NCBI RefSeq assembly: GCF_001766415.1
Contig: NZ_MKXO01000001.1
Coordinates: 992,001 to 1,056,000, forward strand
DNA from: Exiguobacterium aurantiacum
GTDB lineage: Bacteria > Bacillota > Bacilli > Exiguobacteriales > Exiguobacteriaceae
Reading direction: 5' to 3'
Length of the DNA stretch: 64,000 nucleotides
Under the pieces are notes generated by a model. It searched no databases. It saw nothing but the letters and a program-made list of their open reading frames with translations, and was not told the DNA's origin. The position numbers and the translations under genes are program-made. The first letter of the stretch is position 1. The number at the start of each line of letters is the position of its first letter. Shown here piece by piece: positions 50,332-59,824 of the stretch.

Positions 50332-51578
50332 CGCACGAGCGTCGGTTTGACCGCGAATGAGGCGGCGAGGATGCCGATGACCGGGAAGACGAGCGAATAC
50401 CAAATGATCGACTCGTAGTTGCCGAACAAGTCGTAGGCGATCCCGAACGGCAACGGTCCCACCGCCGAGCCAAGTACCATGACCGACGTCGCCAGGCCGC
50501 TGATGCTGCCGAGCGCGGCCCGACCGAAGTAGTACGGCCAAACATAGTTTAAAGCGATGCGCTCAAAGCCGTTACTGATGCCCCAGATCACCCCGAACAG
50601 CATCGCGATTGAGAACGTCGACGTATATTGCAGGATGATCATAAAGATGATCTCGGTCACAAAAATACCGATCAATACATAATTGATTTTCACGACATCG
50701 ATGAGCCGTCCCGCGATGAACGTCACCGGGAAGCCGAGGATCGCCATCAAGCTCAAGACGATCGCGGCCGTCACCGGTGGTAGGCTCTGCTCTTCAAAAA
50801 TTGAGATCAAGTGGAACGTGATCGCTGTGTTGACGAGCGCCGGGATGCCGATGCACGACAAGATCAGCCAAAAAGCACGTGTCTTGAGCGCTTCTTGGAA
50901 CGTGAAATCGACGTCGATATGAATCGGTGTCGTCGTCGATTTATTGCTCGGATGAGGATTCGTCCCTCCGTCCGGCAAAAGTCCGATGTCTTCTGGGCGG
51001 TTGCGGACGAAACGATAAGCGAGCGGTGTGAACAAGACGAGCACGAGCAGTCCCCACACTTGCCACGTCGTTTGCCAACCGATCAAACCGACGAGCCAGA
51101 CGTTGAGCGGCGGAAAGACGGCCGAGCTCAAGAACCCTCCGATTGCCATATAGCTGAGCGCTTGGCCACGCTTCGTGATGAACCACTGCGGGACGAGCGT
51201 GTTCGGGATGAGCGTCATCGACCCTTGCCCGAACAGGCGGAGCATCCAGATGCCGAAGAAGAGCATCGTCAAGTTCGTGACGTAACTGTTGAACAGACAA
51301 GCGACCGCCAGCAATATCGAGGCGATGACCATCATCGCCCGTTGCCCAAAGCGGTCGATCAATCGACCGACGAAAAATAAACAGGCTGCCGAGGCGAGCG
51401 TCGCGGCCGAATAAACGCTCGATACTTCAGAGCGCGACCAGCCAAAATCGGTTATGTATTGGTCGATAAAAACTGAGATAAAGTACGTCTGACCGGGACC
51501 CGAGAAAAATACACCGAGGCCCGCGATCATGACCATATACCATCCGTAGTAGGATGGTTTTCGAAGTCTTCGCATCAT
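50328..51578 (-). CDS. MFS transporter (OFA-like)
   Basis: 416 residues with twelve membrane helices. Motif A is GRLIDRFGQRAMMVIASI, its second copy GRLIDVVKINYVLI; the first helix reads GWYMVMIAGLGVFFSGPGQTYFISVF, typical of the oxalate/formate antiporter-like and monocarboxylate group. A central cytoplasmic loop (RPEDIGLLPDGGTNPHPSN) is also typical of that group. Substrate unknown, likely an organic anion. The 3' end overlaps the SBF-type gene by four bases. Confidence 0.85.
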   Translation of the reverse strand: MMRRLRKPSYYGWYMVMIAGLGVFFSGPGQTYFISVFIDQYITDFGWSRSEVSSVYSAATLASAACLFFVGRLIDRFGQRAMMVIASILLAVACLFNSYVTNLTMLFFGIWMLRLFGQGSMTLIPNTLVPQWFITKRGQALSYMAIGGFLSSAVFPPLNVWLVGLIGWQTTWQVWGLLVLVLFTPLAYRFVRNRPEDIGLLPDGGTNPHPSNKSTTTPIHIDVDFTFQEALKTRAFWLILSCIGIPALVNTAITFHLISIFEEQSLPPVTAAIVLSLMAILGFPVTFIAGRLIDVVKINYVLIGIFVTEIIFMIILQYTSTFSIAMLFGVIWGISNGFERIALNYVWPYYFGRAALGSISGLATSVMVLGSAVGPLPFGIAYDLFGNYESIIWYSLVFPVIGILAASFAVKPTLVR

Positions 51579-51636
51579 CTTGCTCCTTTTCCTCTGTTAT
51601 GTAAGACGATTTTTACTTCCATCGCCTTTTCAATTA

Positions 51637-52251
51637 TTATTTTGTAGCGACAGCAATCCCGATCGGATAATGACGCTCAGGTCGTTTCGGTTCGACGAGC
51701 ACGCCCCGTTGGTAATAGAACTCGGTCGAGGCGAACCGATCGAACAACGCTGTAAACTCTTGTTCTGTAAATTGATGGACGTGAAACGGCTCGTTCGTCG
51801 GTTTACCGACTCCTTGACCGAACGGCGTCGACAAGACGAGCGTACCACCCGGTTTAAGCAACTCCCAAACGTTCGCCATGAACCTTTCAAAATCGTCCAC
51901 ATGCTCGATTGTCTCAAAACTGACGATACAGTCGAACGTGCCGAGTTGTTCGGGTAAGGTTCGATCGAGCACATCCCCGACGACATAGGTCACGTTCGGA
52001 TGATAATATCGGCCTCGTGCATAACGTGTCGTCTCTTCTGATAAATCGAGGGCGACGACCTCATCGACTTGCCCCTTCAAATTTTTCGCAATCAACTGAC
52101 TGCCATATCCGACACCGCTCGCAAAGTCGAGCACGCGCCCGTCCATGTACAACAATGAAAAATGATAACGGGCAATATGTTCAAGTAACATACCGTTCAG
52201 CGGGTCCATTTGATCTGGGATGACCCGTTCTCCCGTATAATTCAATGTCAT
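51637..52251 (-). CDS. Class I SAM-dependent methyltransferase
   Basis: 204 residues. Motif I RVLDFASGVGYGSQLIA, motif II acidic residue in EVVALDLSEETTRYA, motif III LGTFDCIVSFETIEHVDDF and post-motif LLKPGGTLVLSTP define the UbiE/Methyltransf_11 fold. The N-terminus LNYTGERVIPDQMDPLNGMLLEHIARYHF is shared by methyltransferases linked to sugar or glycan modification. Substrate unknown. GGAGGAGCTT precedes the ATG. The MFS gene starts 58 bases further along the same strand. Confidence 0.88.
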   Translation of the reverse strand: MTLNYTGERVIPDQMDPLNGMLLEHIARYHFSLLYMDGRVLDFASGVGYGSQLIAKNLKGQVDEVVALDLSEETTRYARGRYYHPNVTYVVGDVLDRTLPEQLGTFDCIVSFETIEHVDDFERFMANVWELLKPGGTLVLSTPFGQGVGKPTNEPFHVHQFTEQEFTALFDRFASTEFYYQRGVLVEPKRPERHYPIGIAVATK

Positions 52252-52274
52252 AAGCTCCTCCTTTTTCTATACAG

Positions 52275-52303
52275 CAAAAGCGCCACGAAAGTCTCGTGGC
52301 GCT
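52275..52303 (-). terminator. Terminator of the sulP-usp operon
   Basis: On the minus strand AGCGCCACGA-GACTT-TCGTGGCGCT followed by TTTG; begins six bases after the usp stop. Confidence 0.88.
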
Positions 52304-52308
52304 GTCTG

Positions 52309-52722
52309 TTAACGAACGATGATCACAGGTGACAACGAACGTTTAGCAAGCTTGTGGCTGACACTGCCCAATACGAACTCTTGGAACGTATTGAGGCCGC
52401 GCGAGCCGACGACCACGAATTCATACGGTTCATGGTTGGCGTAGTTGACGAGTTCAACGTCAGGTTCGCCGCGGAGTTCGATATACTCGTACGAAACGCC
52501 CGCTTCGGTGATCGCATCGAAAAACACTTGAAGACGTTGTTTCCGTCTCACTTCAAGATCGATTTTACCCGTCGATTGAAGGGCGCTTTCTTTTGATTCT
52601 TTCGGTGACACGACATGGACGACATCGATTGAAGATGATGTCACTTTGGCGAGTTCGACCGCTTTTTGGGTGGCACGCATCGAATGATCTGAACCATCAA
52701 TCGCTAGAAAGATTTTACTCAT
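52309..52722 (-). CDS. Universal stress protein UspA family
   Basis: 137 residues. Begins KIFLAIDGSDHSMRATQKAVELA; the ATP-binding motif GxxG(x9)GS(S/T) is VVGSRGLNTFQEFVLGSVSHKLAKRSLSPVIIV. This is the ATP-binding subclass. It is the second gene after sulP (15-base gap). SulP-UspA pairs recur in bacteria and suggest that the stress protein modulates the transporter, but this is association only. Confidence 0.93.
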   Translation of the reverse strand: MSKIFLAIDGSDHSMRATQKAVELAKVTSSSIDVVHVVSPKESKESALQSTGKIDLEVRRKQRLQVFFDAITEAGVSYEYIELRGEPDVELVNYANHEPYEFVVVGSRGLNTFQEFVLGSVSHKLAKRSLSPVIIVR

Positions 52723-52737
52723 TGTAAGTTCCCCCTT

Positions 52738-54219
52738 TTAGTGGCCGACGTTCGCATCTTGTTGACGAAGATGGAGCGCCAGCGTGTTCAACAGCTTCTC
52801 TGAATCTTTGTTTAAGTTTAACAGTTTTGGTTCGATTCCAACCGTCCGATATTTGAAGACGACTTTATCGATGGCCCCGATGGCCGAATCGTCCCAAAGA
52901 TGGGTGTTGGCGAAGTCGATACTGACTTGTTTCACGTCTGCTTCGACATCTGCTTCGACATCGAACTGGTTGACAAAGTCAGACGTAGACGCGAAGAACA
53001 GCTGTCCGTTCACTTCATAGTGTGCACGTTGTCCGTCTTGGTGGCGCTTCAGCTCGACACGCGAAATTTTCGCGGCGAAGATGACGGCGGCCGTCACGAT
53101 TCCGGTGATGACACCGATCGACAAGTCGTGCGTGAGCACGGTCGCGAGTACCGTCGTGACCATGACGAGCGAATCGGTCTTTTGACCTGTCTTGAGCGTT
53201 TTGAGTGAGCCCCAGTCGAACGTCGCATAGGCGACGAAGAACATGACACCGACGAGCGCCCCGACTGGAATCAGCATTAAAATGTTACTCATCGTCATGA
53301 TCATGATGAGGAGCGCAAGTCCTGCCGAGAACGTCGACAAGCGACCCCGTGCTCCAGACGAGACGTTGATGACCGATTGTCCGATCATCGCACATCCTGG
53401 CATCGCACCGAAGAAACCAGCGATGATGTTGGCGATCCCTTGACCTTTTGATTCACGGTTCTTATTCGAATCTGTACCCGTCATGTCATCGACGATTTGA
53501 GCCGTCAATAGCGACTCAATCAAACCGACAAAGGCGAGCGAGAACGAATAAGGCAAGATGATCATAAGTGTCTCGAGTGTGAGCGGGAGGTCCGGCAAGA
53601 GGAACATCGGCAGCGTTGCCGTGATCGTCCCCATATCTCCGATCGTTTTCGTCTCAAGTCCCATAAAGAACACGAGCAACGTCATCGCCACGATGGCGAC
53701 AAGCGGCGCCGGGATTGCTGACGTGATGCGCGGGAAAACAAGGATGATCGCAAGCGATGCTGCAACGATGGCCCACATGATCCACGTCTCGCCTCCAAAT
53801 TGCGGAAGCTGGGCTTGGAAGATCAAAATGGCAAGGGCGTTAACGAAGCCGACCATAACCGCACGCGGGATGAACTTCATTAAACGAGCTATACCAAGAA
53901 AACCAAGCACGATCTGGATCACACCAGCTAGTATCCCTGCAGCGAGCAAGTACTGAAGTCCATAATCTTTTACGAGATCGACGACAAGGAGTACCATCGC
54001 GCCCGTCGCGGCCGAAATCATCGCGGGGCGTCCTCCTGTAATCGAAATGACCATCGCGATGATAAAGGACGCATATAGTCCTACCATCGGATTTAATCCA
54101 GCGATCAGTGAGAAGGCGATTGCCTCCGGAATGAGTGCAAGGGCCACAACGATCCCTGCCATCACTTCAGCACGGGGATTCCCGAGCCATTCTTGTTTTA
54201 CCGTATTCAATTTTTCCAA
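52738..54219 (-). CDS. SulP family inorganic anion transporter with STAS domain
   Basis: 493 residues. The first 390 residues hold about 12-14 membrane helices with the SulP motif [26 protein letters not shown] and [14 protein letters not shown]. The C-terminal STAS domain (about 395-490) includes [22 protein letters not shown]. SulP proteins carry sulfate, bicarbonate or dicarboxylates; BicA-like bicarbonate uptake is a plausible reading but cannot be distinguished. First gene of a two-gene operon with the UspA protein. Confidence 0.93.
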   Translation of the reverse strand: MEKLNTVKQEWLGNPRAEVMAGIVVALALIPEAIAFSLIAGLNPMVGLYASFIIAMVISITGGRPAMISAATGAMVLLVVDLVKDYGLQYLLAAGILAGVIQIVLGFLGIARLMKFIPRAVMVGFVNALAILIFQAQLPQFGGETWIMWAIVAASLAIILVFPRITSAIPAPLVAIVAMTLLVFFMGLETKTIGDMGTITATLPMFLLPDLPLTLETLMIILPYSFSLAFVGLIESLLTAQIVDDMTGTDSNKNRESKGQGIANIIAGFFGAMPGCAMIGQSVINVSSGARGRLSTFSAGLALLIMIMTMSNILMLIPVGALVGVMFFVAYATFDWGSLKTLKTGQKTDSLVMVTTVLATVLTHDLSIGVITGIVTAAVIFAAKISRVELKRHQDGQRAHYEVNGQLFFASTSDFVNQFDVEADVEADVKQVSIDFANTHLWDDSAIGAIDKVVFKYRTVGIEPKLLNLNKDSEKLLNTLALHLRQQDANVGH

Positions 54220-54250
54220 ATGAACACACCTCTCTATAAAAATTTTTAAA

Positions 54251-54277
54251 TTGATTTCTGACTCTCACAGAAATCAA
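54251..54277 (-). promoter_or_regulatory. Inverted repeat in the sulP leader
   Basis: TTGATTTCTG-ACTCTCA-CAGAAATCAA, perfect 10-bp arms, between a minus-strand -10 TATAAT (54287-54292) and the sulP start. T-rich DNA follows on the minus strand, so it could be an attenuator or an operator. The other 350 bases up to the ltaS terminator (54300-54575) include the palindrome TCCGCATGCGGA (54393-54404) and no credible gene. Confidence 0.5.
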
Positions 54278-54575
54278 CTTAATCAAATTATAGAAGCCGT
54301 ATTCACAGTTCGTTCATAACTTCACAACAACTCAGATGTTACCCGAGAATGAGCACGATGACAACCGATGAGCCTCAACTTTTTCCTAGATGTCCGCATG
54401 CGGATTCGTTCATTTTTATAAGGATATAACGACACACTTCGTTCTCTCTCTTCACTTTCCCTCGCTGTTTCGACTTCGTATTCCCCTGTACACCAATCAT
54501 GTAATCGCTTACCTCGCCTACCCTGATTTCCACCATAGTCGATCCGATTTTGCCGCCGATTTATTTTTCAGACAA

Positions 54576-54614
54576 CAAAAAAAGAGAGAAAAGATTTTTA
54601 AAATCTTTTCTCTC
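54576..54614 (-). terminator. Terminator of the ltaS gene
   Basis: On the minus strand a 15-bp stem GAGAGAAAAGATTTT / AAAATCTTTTCTCTC with one-base loop, then TTTTTTTG. The stop codon of the gene lies six bases upstream. Confidence 0.9.
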
Positions 54615-54620
54615 GCGTGT

Positions 54621-56528
54621 TTAGTTATTTTCTTTAAAGCGGAGCAAGTCCGAATAGATGATCTTATCGTTCATCTCAAGTACTTTGTTCGCCTTGTCTT
54701 CAAGTGGCGTACATACTTTCGCGTCATCGACGACTTCTCCTGTCTCGGCGTCATAACACGTTGACTGGGTGAACAAATAGTCGCTTGTCACGATTGTACC
54801 GTCACGGAAGATGGCGCGATCGTTGCGCTCGGGCGCGAACAAGTCGTTCCCGAACCCGATTTGATCAGACGTATCGAACCCGAGCAAATGCTGAATCGTC
54901 GGGTTCATATCGACGTGGCTCCCAATCGTCTCGTGGACTTCACCTTTGTCTTGACCAGGCAAGTGAATCGCGAACGGGACTGACTGAAGTTTTGCCACGT
55001 CATATGGCGTCAACTCGTCTTTTCCGAGCAAGTCGGCCATGGCAGCGTTATGGTTCGTCGAGATGCCGTTATGGTCACCGTAAACGACGAAGATCGTATC
55101 GTCCCATGTTCCGTTCTTTTTCAACTCATCAATGAACAACCCGAGGGCATAGTCTTGATATGCGAGCGCTTGCGGGAAGTTATTGAGCGTCGTCGAGTTC
55201 GTCTCGAATTTCGGAACGAGTTCATGGTCCGCACTCGGCATCGTGAACGGGAAATGGTTCGTCAGCGTGATGAACTTCGCAAAGTAAGGTTCCGGCAGTT
55301 CTTCAAGCATCGGTACCGACTGTAAGAAGAACTCATCGTCGAGGAGACCCCATTCCGTCATGTTGGCCGGGTCGCCTAAATCGTAGCTCTTCTCATCAAA
55401 GAACTCATCGACTCCGATGTTTTGATACATCTGGTCGCGGTTCCAGAACGATTTGTTGTTGGCGTGGAACACCGCCGAATAGTAGTTGTCTTCTTTGATG
55501 ACACCAGGAAGCGCATCATATTCGTTGTCGGCGTTCGTGAAGTAGACGCCGCCACGCGACAATCCGTACAGCGAGTTGTCGAGCGCGAACTCAGAGTCCG
55601 ACGTCTTCCCTTGACCGGTCGTATGGTAATAGTTCGGCCAGAAGTGAGACTCGTCGATCAACTTGTTCAAGTTCGGCGTGATGTACTCGCCGTTCGAAGC
55701 TTTCATATTGTGTGTAAAGCTCTGTGTCGATTCGAGCGAGATGGCGATGACGTTCTTGCCTTTATACTTCCCGAACATGTCCGGGTCCGGCGCCGCATAG
55801 TTCTGACGCGTGTAGTTCTCGACTTCATCGAGCTCAGAACCGTCCGCGAGCGCTTTTTGCGCCGATGTCTTCGTTTGAAGCATCGCGTCATAGACGTGGA
55901 AGTTGAACGTGCCTAAGTTTTTAACAAGCAGTTCACGGTCGAACGAACGCGTCAACAGTTCTGGGCGCTCCGTCTCTGCGAGGACAAGGTTAAAGCCGAA
56001 CACGGCGGCAGCTGCACCGAACGTGAGCAACACGCGGCGTTGTGACGCTTTGCCTGTCTCTTTTATTTTCCAGAGCAAGAACGGAAGCACGACGAGATCT
56101 CCTAACAGAAGCAAGTCTTTCCATTCAAGCAACGACAGGAATGACGACGATAACGTCTCTAGGTTCGACGATTGGAACAATAACGGCACAGTCAAGAAGT
56201 CAGTGAACTCACGGTAGTAGGTTGTATCCGCAAACAAGATGAGCGAGGACACCGTGTAAAGACCGTATAGCGCCCACTTCCGTTTATTGCCTCCGAAGAA
56301 GAAACTAAAGGCAAACAAGAACAACGTGAAACTTAACGGGTTGATGAACAGAATGAACGCTTGGACCGCGTTCTCAGGTGGCATGTTAAAGAAGAACTGA
56401 TACGCGATCAGTGACTTCGTCCATAACAGGATCGTAAATATCCAAAACAGGCGATGCGTCCGGAACGAGTCGCTTGCCGCGTGACGGAACCGCTCTAATT
56501 TCCCGTTCGATTGATTCGTGTGATTCAT
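54621..56528 (-). CDS. ltaS: LtaS family lipoteichoic acid synthase (sulfatase fold)
   Basis: 635 residues. Five N-terminal transmembrane helices (about 28-210) are followed by the extracellular sulfatase-like domain. The first metal Glu is in NVIAISLESTQSFT, the catalytic threonine is in YYHTTGQGKTSDSEF, and VYGDHNGIST supplies the remaining metal Asp/His. It polymerises glycerol phosphate from phosphatidylglycerol onto the glycolipid anchor outside the membrane. Paralogues (YfnI, YqgS, YvgJ) exist in Bacilli, so it could be a primase-type or stress-type LtaS. Monocistronic. Confidence 0.9.
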   Translation of the reverse strand: MNHTNQSNGKLERFRHAASDSFRTHRLFWIFTILLWTKSLIAYQFFFNMPPENAVQAFILFINPLSFTLFLFAFSFFFGGNKRKWALYGLYTVSSLILFADTTYYREFTDFLTVPLLFQSSNLETLSSSFLSLLEWKDLLLLGDLVVLPFLLWKIKETGKASQRRVLLTFGAAAAVFGFNLVLAETERPELLTRSFDRELLVKNLGTFNFHVYDAMLQTKTSAQKALADGSELDEVENYTRQNYAAPDPDMFGKYKGKNVIAISLESTQSFTHNMKASNGEYITPNLNKLIDESHFWPNYYHTTGQGKTSDSEFALDNSLYGLSRGGVYFTNADNEYDALPGVIKEDNYYSAVFHANNKSFWNRDQMYQNIGVDEFFDEKSYDLGDPANMTEWGLLDDEFFLQSVPMLEELPEPYFAKFITLTNHFPFTMPSADHELVPKFETNSTTLNNFPQALAYQDYALGLFIDELKKNGTWDDTIFVVYGDHNGISTNHNAAMADLLGKDELTPYDVAKLQSVPFAIHLPGQDKGEVHETIGSHVDMNPTIQHLLGFDTSDQIGFGNDLFAPERNDRAIFRDGTIVTSDYLFTQSTCYDAETGEVVDDAKVCTPLEDKANKVLEMNDKIIYSDLLRFKENN

Positions 56529-56687
56529 TCAAACACTCCTTAGGTCATTTTCATATGGTAAGTTAGTGCGTCGACTAACAAACGTACAGACGTATAAAGA
56601 GTATTTTAACGTTCTTTTGAACTTAATTCAACTTTTTGACGCTTAAAATGCTACATAAACTTAACAATTTTATTGCAATCTTCATCT

Positions 56688-56720
56688 AAAAAAGGCTATC
56701 GAGTGAACTCGATAGCCTTT
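56688..56720 (-). terminator. Terminator of the tauE-rhodanese unit
   Basis: Perfect stem AAAGGCTATCGAG-TGAA-CTCGATAGCCTTT with TTT after it on the minus strand. Confidence 0.88.
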
Positions 56721-56733
56721 AAACACGATTCAA

Positions 56734-57513
56734 TTAGCCGATGATGTCCATCCAGATCTTGACCGTACTCGCTAAAATGAGCAATGCCAAAATCATCTGG
56801 AGCGACTTCGTCTTCATGTTTTTCCCGATATTCGCCCCGATCGGTGCCGCAATCAAACTCGCGATAATCATGACGAAAGCCGGTTCCCAAACGATTTGGT
56901 CGGTGATGATCTTACCGGCTGTCAACCCGATCGATGAGATGAACGTGATCGCAAGCGAACTCGCGATCGCCATCTTCGTCGGGATACGGAGCACGACGAG
57001 CATGATTGGCATCAAGATGAACGCTCCGGCCGCTCCGACGATCCCGGCTGCGATCCCGACGATAAACGCCGAACTGGCCGCGATCAGTTTATTGAACGTG
57101 ACTTGGTCGAGCGGCAAATCTTCGACGTTCGCTTTCGGCAAGAACATCATGATCGTCGCAATCGTCGCGAGGACCGCATAGACGACGTTGATCAAGTTCT
57201 CCGACAACAGCGTCGAGCCGTAGCCCCCGATGAAACTTCCGATCAAGACGGCGACACCCATATACAGGATGAGTTGTTTATTCAAATAGCCGCCTTTACG
57301 ATATGCGTAAATCCCACCGATCGTCGCGAAGAACACTTGAATCGCGCTAATCCCCGATACTTCGTGGGCGCTGAACGCCGCGAAGCCAAGAAGCGGCGGA
57401 ATGTACAACAACATTGGATATTTAATGATTGATCCGCCGATCCCGACCATCCCTGAGATGAATGATCCGATAAAGCCAATCAAAAAGATTGTGATGATAA
57501 ACTCTAACTCCAT
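56734..57513 (-). CDS. TauE/SafE family sulfite/sulfur exporter
   Basis: 259 residues with eight to nine membrane helices. The two TauE repeats show FIGSFISGMVGIGGSIIKYPMLL near the start and GIAAGIVGAAGAFILMPIMLV in the middle, both with the GxGG/GAAGA motif. In cst-type sulfide detoxification loci, TauE proteins move sulfite or thiosulfate out of the cell. It is encoded with the membrane-bound rhodanese upstream (41-base gap) and divergent from the rhodanese-CstB genes. Confidence 0.9.
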   Translation of the reverse strand: MELEFIITIFLIGFIGSFISGMVGIGGSIIKYPMLLYIPPLLGFAAFSAHEVSGISAIQVFFATIGGIYAYRKGGYLNKQLILYMGVAVLIGSFIGGYGSTLLSENLINVVYAVLATIATIMMFLPKANVEDLPLDQVTFNKLIAASSAFIVGIAAGIVGAAGAFILMPIMLVVLRIPTKMAIASSLAITFISSIGLTAGKIITDQIVWEPAFVMIIASLIAAPIGANIGKNMKTKSLQMILALLILASTVKIWMDIIG

Positions 57514-57554
57514 ACTAGCTCCTCCAGTTTCCTACCCTATTAGATAAGTAAGTT

Positions 57555-57926
57555 TTATCTCTGTTCCCAAGCGATCATACCGCCTGAAACGTCATAAATT
57601 TCCGTATAACCTCGATCCTGCAACAACTCGGCCGCCTGGGCGCTTCGATTGCCACTGCGGCAAATGATATAGATCGGTTCATCTTTCGCATAAGGTAATT
57701 CGGTTTCATTTAATGAAGAAAGTGGTGCGTTCACCGCTCCTTCGATATGCCCCCCCTCGTATTCATCTAGTTCACGGACGTCCAACAAGGTTATTTCTTC
57801 GTTTTCCAATCTGTTTTGTAGTGTTTCGACGTCGATTTGGGTGATCCCATCCTCTTTCGAAGTGAAAACTACGATTCCGACAGTCACAATCACTAAAATC
57901 GATAAGATGATCGTTAATTTACGCAA
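57555..57926 (-). CDS. Membrane-anchored rhodanese
   Basis: 123 residues. The N-terminal membrane span (ILSILVIVTVGIVVFT) is followed by a single rhodanese domain. The active-site loop is Cys-Arg-Ser-Gly-Asn-Arg-Ser in YIICRSGNRSAQAAELL; the CH2A/CH2B-type segments are LLDVRELDEYEGGHIEGAVN and MIAWEQR. It probably faces outside and carries a persulfide on its Cys. First gene of the leftward unit with tauE. Confidence 0.9.
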   Translation of the reverse strand: MRKLTIILSILVIVTVGIVVFTSKEDGITQIDVETLQNRLENEEITLLDVRELDEYEGGHIEGAVNAPLSSLNETELPYAKDEPIYIICRSGNRSAQAAELLQDRGYTEIYDVSGGMIAWEQR

Positions 57927-57959
57927 TTTTTGACCTCCAATTCTTTTCCTTGCATTGAG

Positions 57960-57977
57960 TATACCTTAGGGGGTATA
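57960..57977. promoter_or_regulatory. CstR/CsoR-like operator 1
   Basis: TATACCTTAGGGGGTATA, a perfect 6-bp inverted repeat with G-tract spacer, in the divergent spacer between the two rhodanese genes. Persulfide-sensing CstR repressors bind ATACC...GGTAT sites of this form. Position fits control of both directions. Confidence 0.65.
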
Positions 57978-58040
57978 TTAAAAACAACGAAAGTTACTCA
58001 CTTTAAACATAACTTGATTAGAAAAGGGGATTAATACCAC

Positions 58041-58337
58041 ATGAAGACGATTACGACGACTGAATTAGAAACATTGCTAAGCACGGATGAAACACTCAAC
58101 TTGATCGACGTTCGTGAAACGGATGAATTTGCAGGCGGACACATCAAACAAGCGAAAAACGTACCGTTGTCTGACTTCAGTGCGAAAGTCGATGAGCTCG
58201 ACCGCACGAAACCGATTCATGTCATCTGTGCGGCAGGCGGACGCAGCATGAACGCGTCAGCTTACCTCGACTCACTCGGCTTTGACGTCATCAACGTCGA
58301 CGGCGGCATGATGAGCTGGACAGGCGAAACGGTTTAA
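58041..58337 (+). CDS. Cytosolic rhodanese
   Basis: 98 residues, single domain, no membrane span. Active site Cys-Ala-Ala-Gly-Gly-Arg-Ser in VICAAGGRSMNASAYL; preceding LIDVRETDEFAGGHIKQAKN. Single-domain rhodaneses pass persulfide sulfur between thiols such as coenzyme A or bacillithiol and enzymes. AAAAGGGGATTAATACC precedes the ATG. The CstB-like gene follows after 67 bases. Confidence 0.93.
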   Translation: MKTITTTELETLLSTDETLNLIDVRETDEFAGGHIKQAKNVPLSDFSAKVDELDRTKPIHVICAAGGRSMNASAYLDSLGFDVINVDGGMMSWTGETV

Positions 58338-58384
58338 TCACTTCTTAATATAAAGCAGCACAACAACTAACGTTTACAGTCAAC

Positions 58385-58400
58385 TATTCTAGGGGGTATA
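58385..58400 (+). promoter_or_regulatory. CstR/CsoR-like operator 2 overlapping the cstB ribosome binding site
   Basis: TATTCTAGGGGGTATA repeats the right half of operator 1 (TAGGGGGTATA) with a less perfect left half. Its TAGGGGG is also the Shine-Dalgarno of the ATG at 58405. Two near-identical sites flanking the rhodanese gene suggest one regulator. Confidence 0.5.
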
Positions 58401-58404
58401 TCAT

Positions 58405-59805
58405 ATGTTATTACGTTATTTCTATGATCAAAAATTAGCACAGGCATCTTACATGGTCGGTTGCCAAATGACCGGCGAAGCGGTCGTCATCGACCCGGCT
58501 CGCAACATCACACCGTACTTGCAAGAAGCTGAAAAAGAAGGCATGACGATCGTCGCGACGGCTGAGACACACATCCACGCCGACTTCGTCTCAGGTTCGC
58601 TCGAACTTGCGAAACGCACTGGCTCGACAGCCTACTTGTCAGATGAAGGTGACGCGTCATGGAAATATGCGTTCGCGAAAGACATCGACTCGAAACTCGT
58701 CAAAGACGGCGATACGTTCAAAGTCGGTAACGTCACGCTCGAAGTCATGCACACACCAGGCCACACACCGGAACACATCTCGTTCTTGCTCTATGACCGC
58801 AACCAAACGCAACCGATGGGTATTTTCACAGGCGACTTCGTCTTCGTCGGCGATATCGGACGCCCTGACCTGCTCGAAGAAGCGGCCGGCGTGAAAGGAA
58901 CGACGGCCATCGGTGCCGAGCAAATGTTCCACTCGCTTAACAAGTTCAAGGCTCTCCCTGACTTCGTTCAAGTCTGGCCTGGCCATGGTGCCGGCAGCGC
59001 TTGCGGGAAAGCGCTTGGCGCGATCCCAACGTCAACGGTCGGTTATGAGAAAGCGACGAACTGGGCGCTCCAAATGACGGACAAAGACGCATTCATCAAA
59101 GAGTTGACGACAGACCAACCAGAACCGCCGAACTACTTCGCGATGATGAAAAAAGTGAACAAAGAAGGCATCCAAGTGACGAACGAGATCGCTCGTCCAG
59201 AAGTCGTCGGCACGGACCGTCTCGACACACTCGTCGAAGCGACGCAAGTCGTCGACACACGTAGAGGCGAAGACTTCGCGCAAGGTCACGTCCCTGGGAC
59301 GATCAACATCCCTTACAACACGAAATTCGTCTCATGGGCCGGCTGGCTCGTTAACTTCGACAAAGACATCACGCTCATCGCGAGCGCGGAAGACGTCGAA
59401 GAAGTGCAGACAGACCTTCAATCAATCGGTCTTGACCGTCTCCGCTTCATCGTCCCTGTCGAAGAGCTCGGTCAAGAACTATTGACAGAAACGTACACGG
59501 ACGTGACGGCTGAACAAGCGATCGAATCAGCTGAGAAGAACGACGTGTTCGTCCTTGACGTCCGCAACGCGACAGAATGGAACGCGAGTCACTATGAGAA
59601 AGCAGAGCGCATCTTGCTCGGTAAACTCATGCGTGACCACGACGGTCTACCGACAGACAAGACGATCGCCGTCCACTGTGCGTCAGGCGTCCGTTCACGT
59701 ATGGCCGCGAGCGTCCTTCAATCGCTCGGCTACAAGGATATTCAAAACATCCTCGGTGGCTATGCTGCGATGAAGACCGTCCTCAACGCAGAACAAATCG
59801 GCTAA
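58405..59805 (+). CDS. cstB: Persulfide dioxygenase-rhodanese fusion (CstB-like)
   Basis: 466 residues in three parts. Residues 1-240 are an MBL-fold persulfide dioxygenase with AETHIHADFVSG (HxHxD), HTPGHTPEHIS, TGDFVFVGDIGRPDL and VWPGHGAGSACGK. A pseudo-rhodanese (about 260-355, VVDTRRGEDFAQGHVPGT) lacks the catalytic Cys. A C-terminal active rhodanese (about 365-460) has Cys-Ala-Ser-Gly-Val-Arg-Ser. This is the architecture of Staphylococcus CstB, which turns low-molecular-weight persulfides into thiosulfate or sulfite. TauE nearby may export the product. Confidence 0.95.
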   Translation: MLLRYFYDQKLAQASYMVGCQMTGEAVVIDPARNITPYLQEAEKEGMTIVATAETHIHADFVSGSLELAKRTGSTAYLSDEGDASWKYAFAKDIDSKLVKDGDTFKVGNVTLEVMHTPGHTPEHISFLLYDRNQTQPMGIFTGDFVFVGDIGRPDLLEEAAGVKGTTAIGAEQMFHSLNKFKALPDFVQVWPGHGAGSACGKALGAIPTSTVGYEKATNWALQMTDKDAFIKELTTDQPEPPNYFAMMKKVNKEGIQVTNEIARPEVVGTDRLDTLVEATQVVDTRRGEDFAQGHVPGTINIPYNTKFVSWAGWLVNFDKDITLIASAEDVEEVQTDLQSIGLDRLRFIVPVEELGQELLTETYTDVTAEQAIESAEKNDVFVLDVRNATEWNASHYEKAERILLGKLMRDHDGLPTDKTIAVHCASGVRSRMAASVLQSLGYKDIQNILGGYAAMKTVLNAEQIG

Positions 59806-59824
59806 TGCTATACTAAAAACAAAG

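Noticed and set aside
54320-54530. 41-codon minus-strand ORF (MIGVQGNTKS...) in the sulP-ltaS gap
   Set aside because: A weak GAGGTAA site and basic composition only; no conservation evidence and no operon position.
54390-54764. 124-codon plus-strand ORF between sulP and ltaS
   Set aside because: It runs antisense through the end of ltaS and its terminator, has no ribosome binding site and an unnatural composition.
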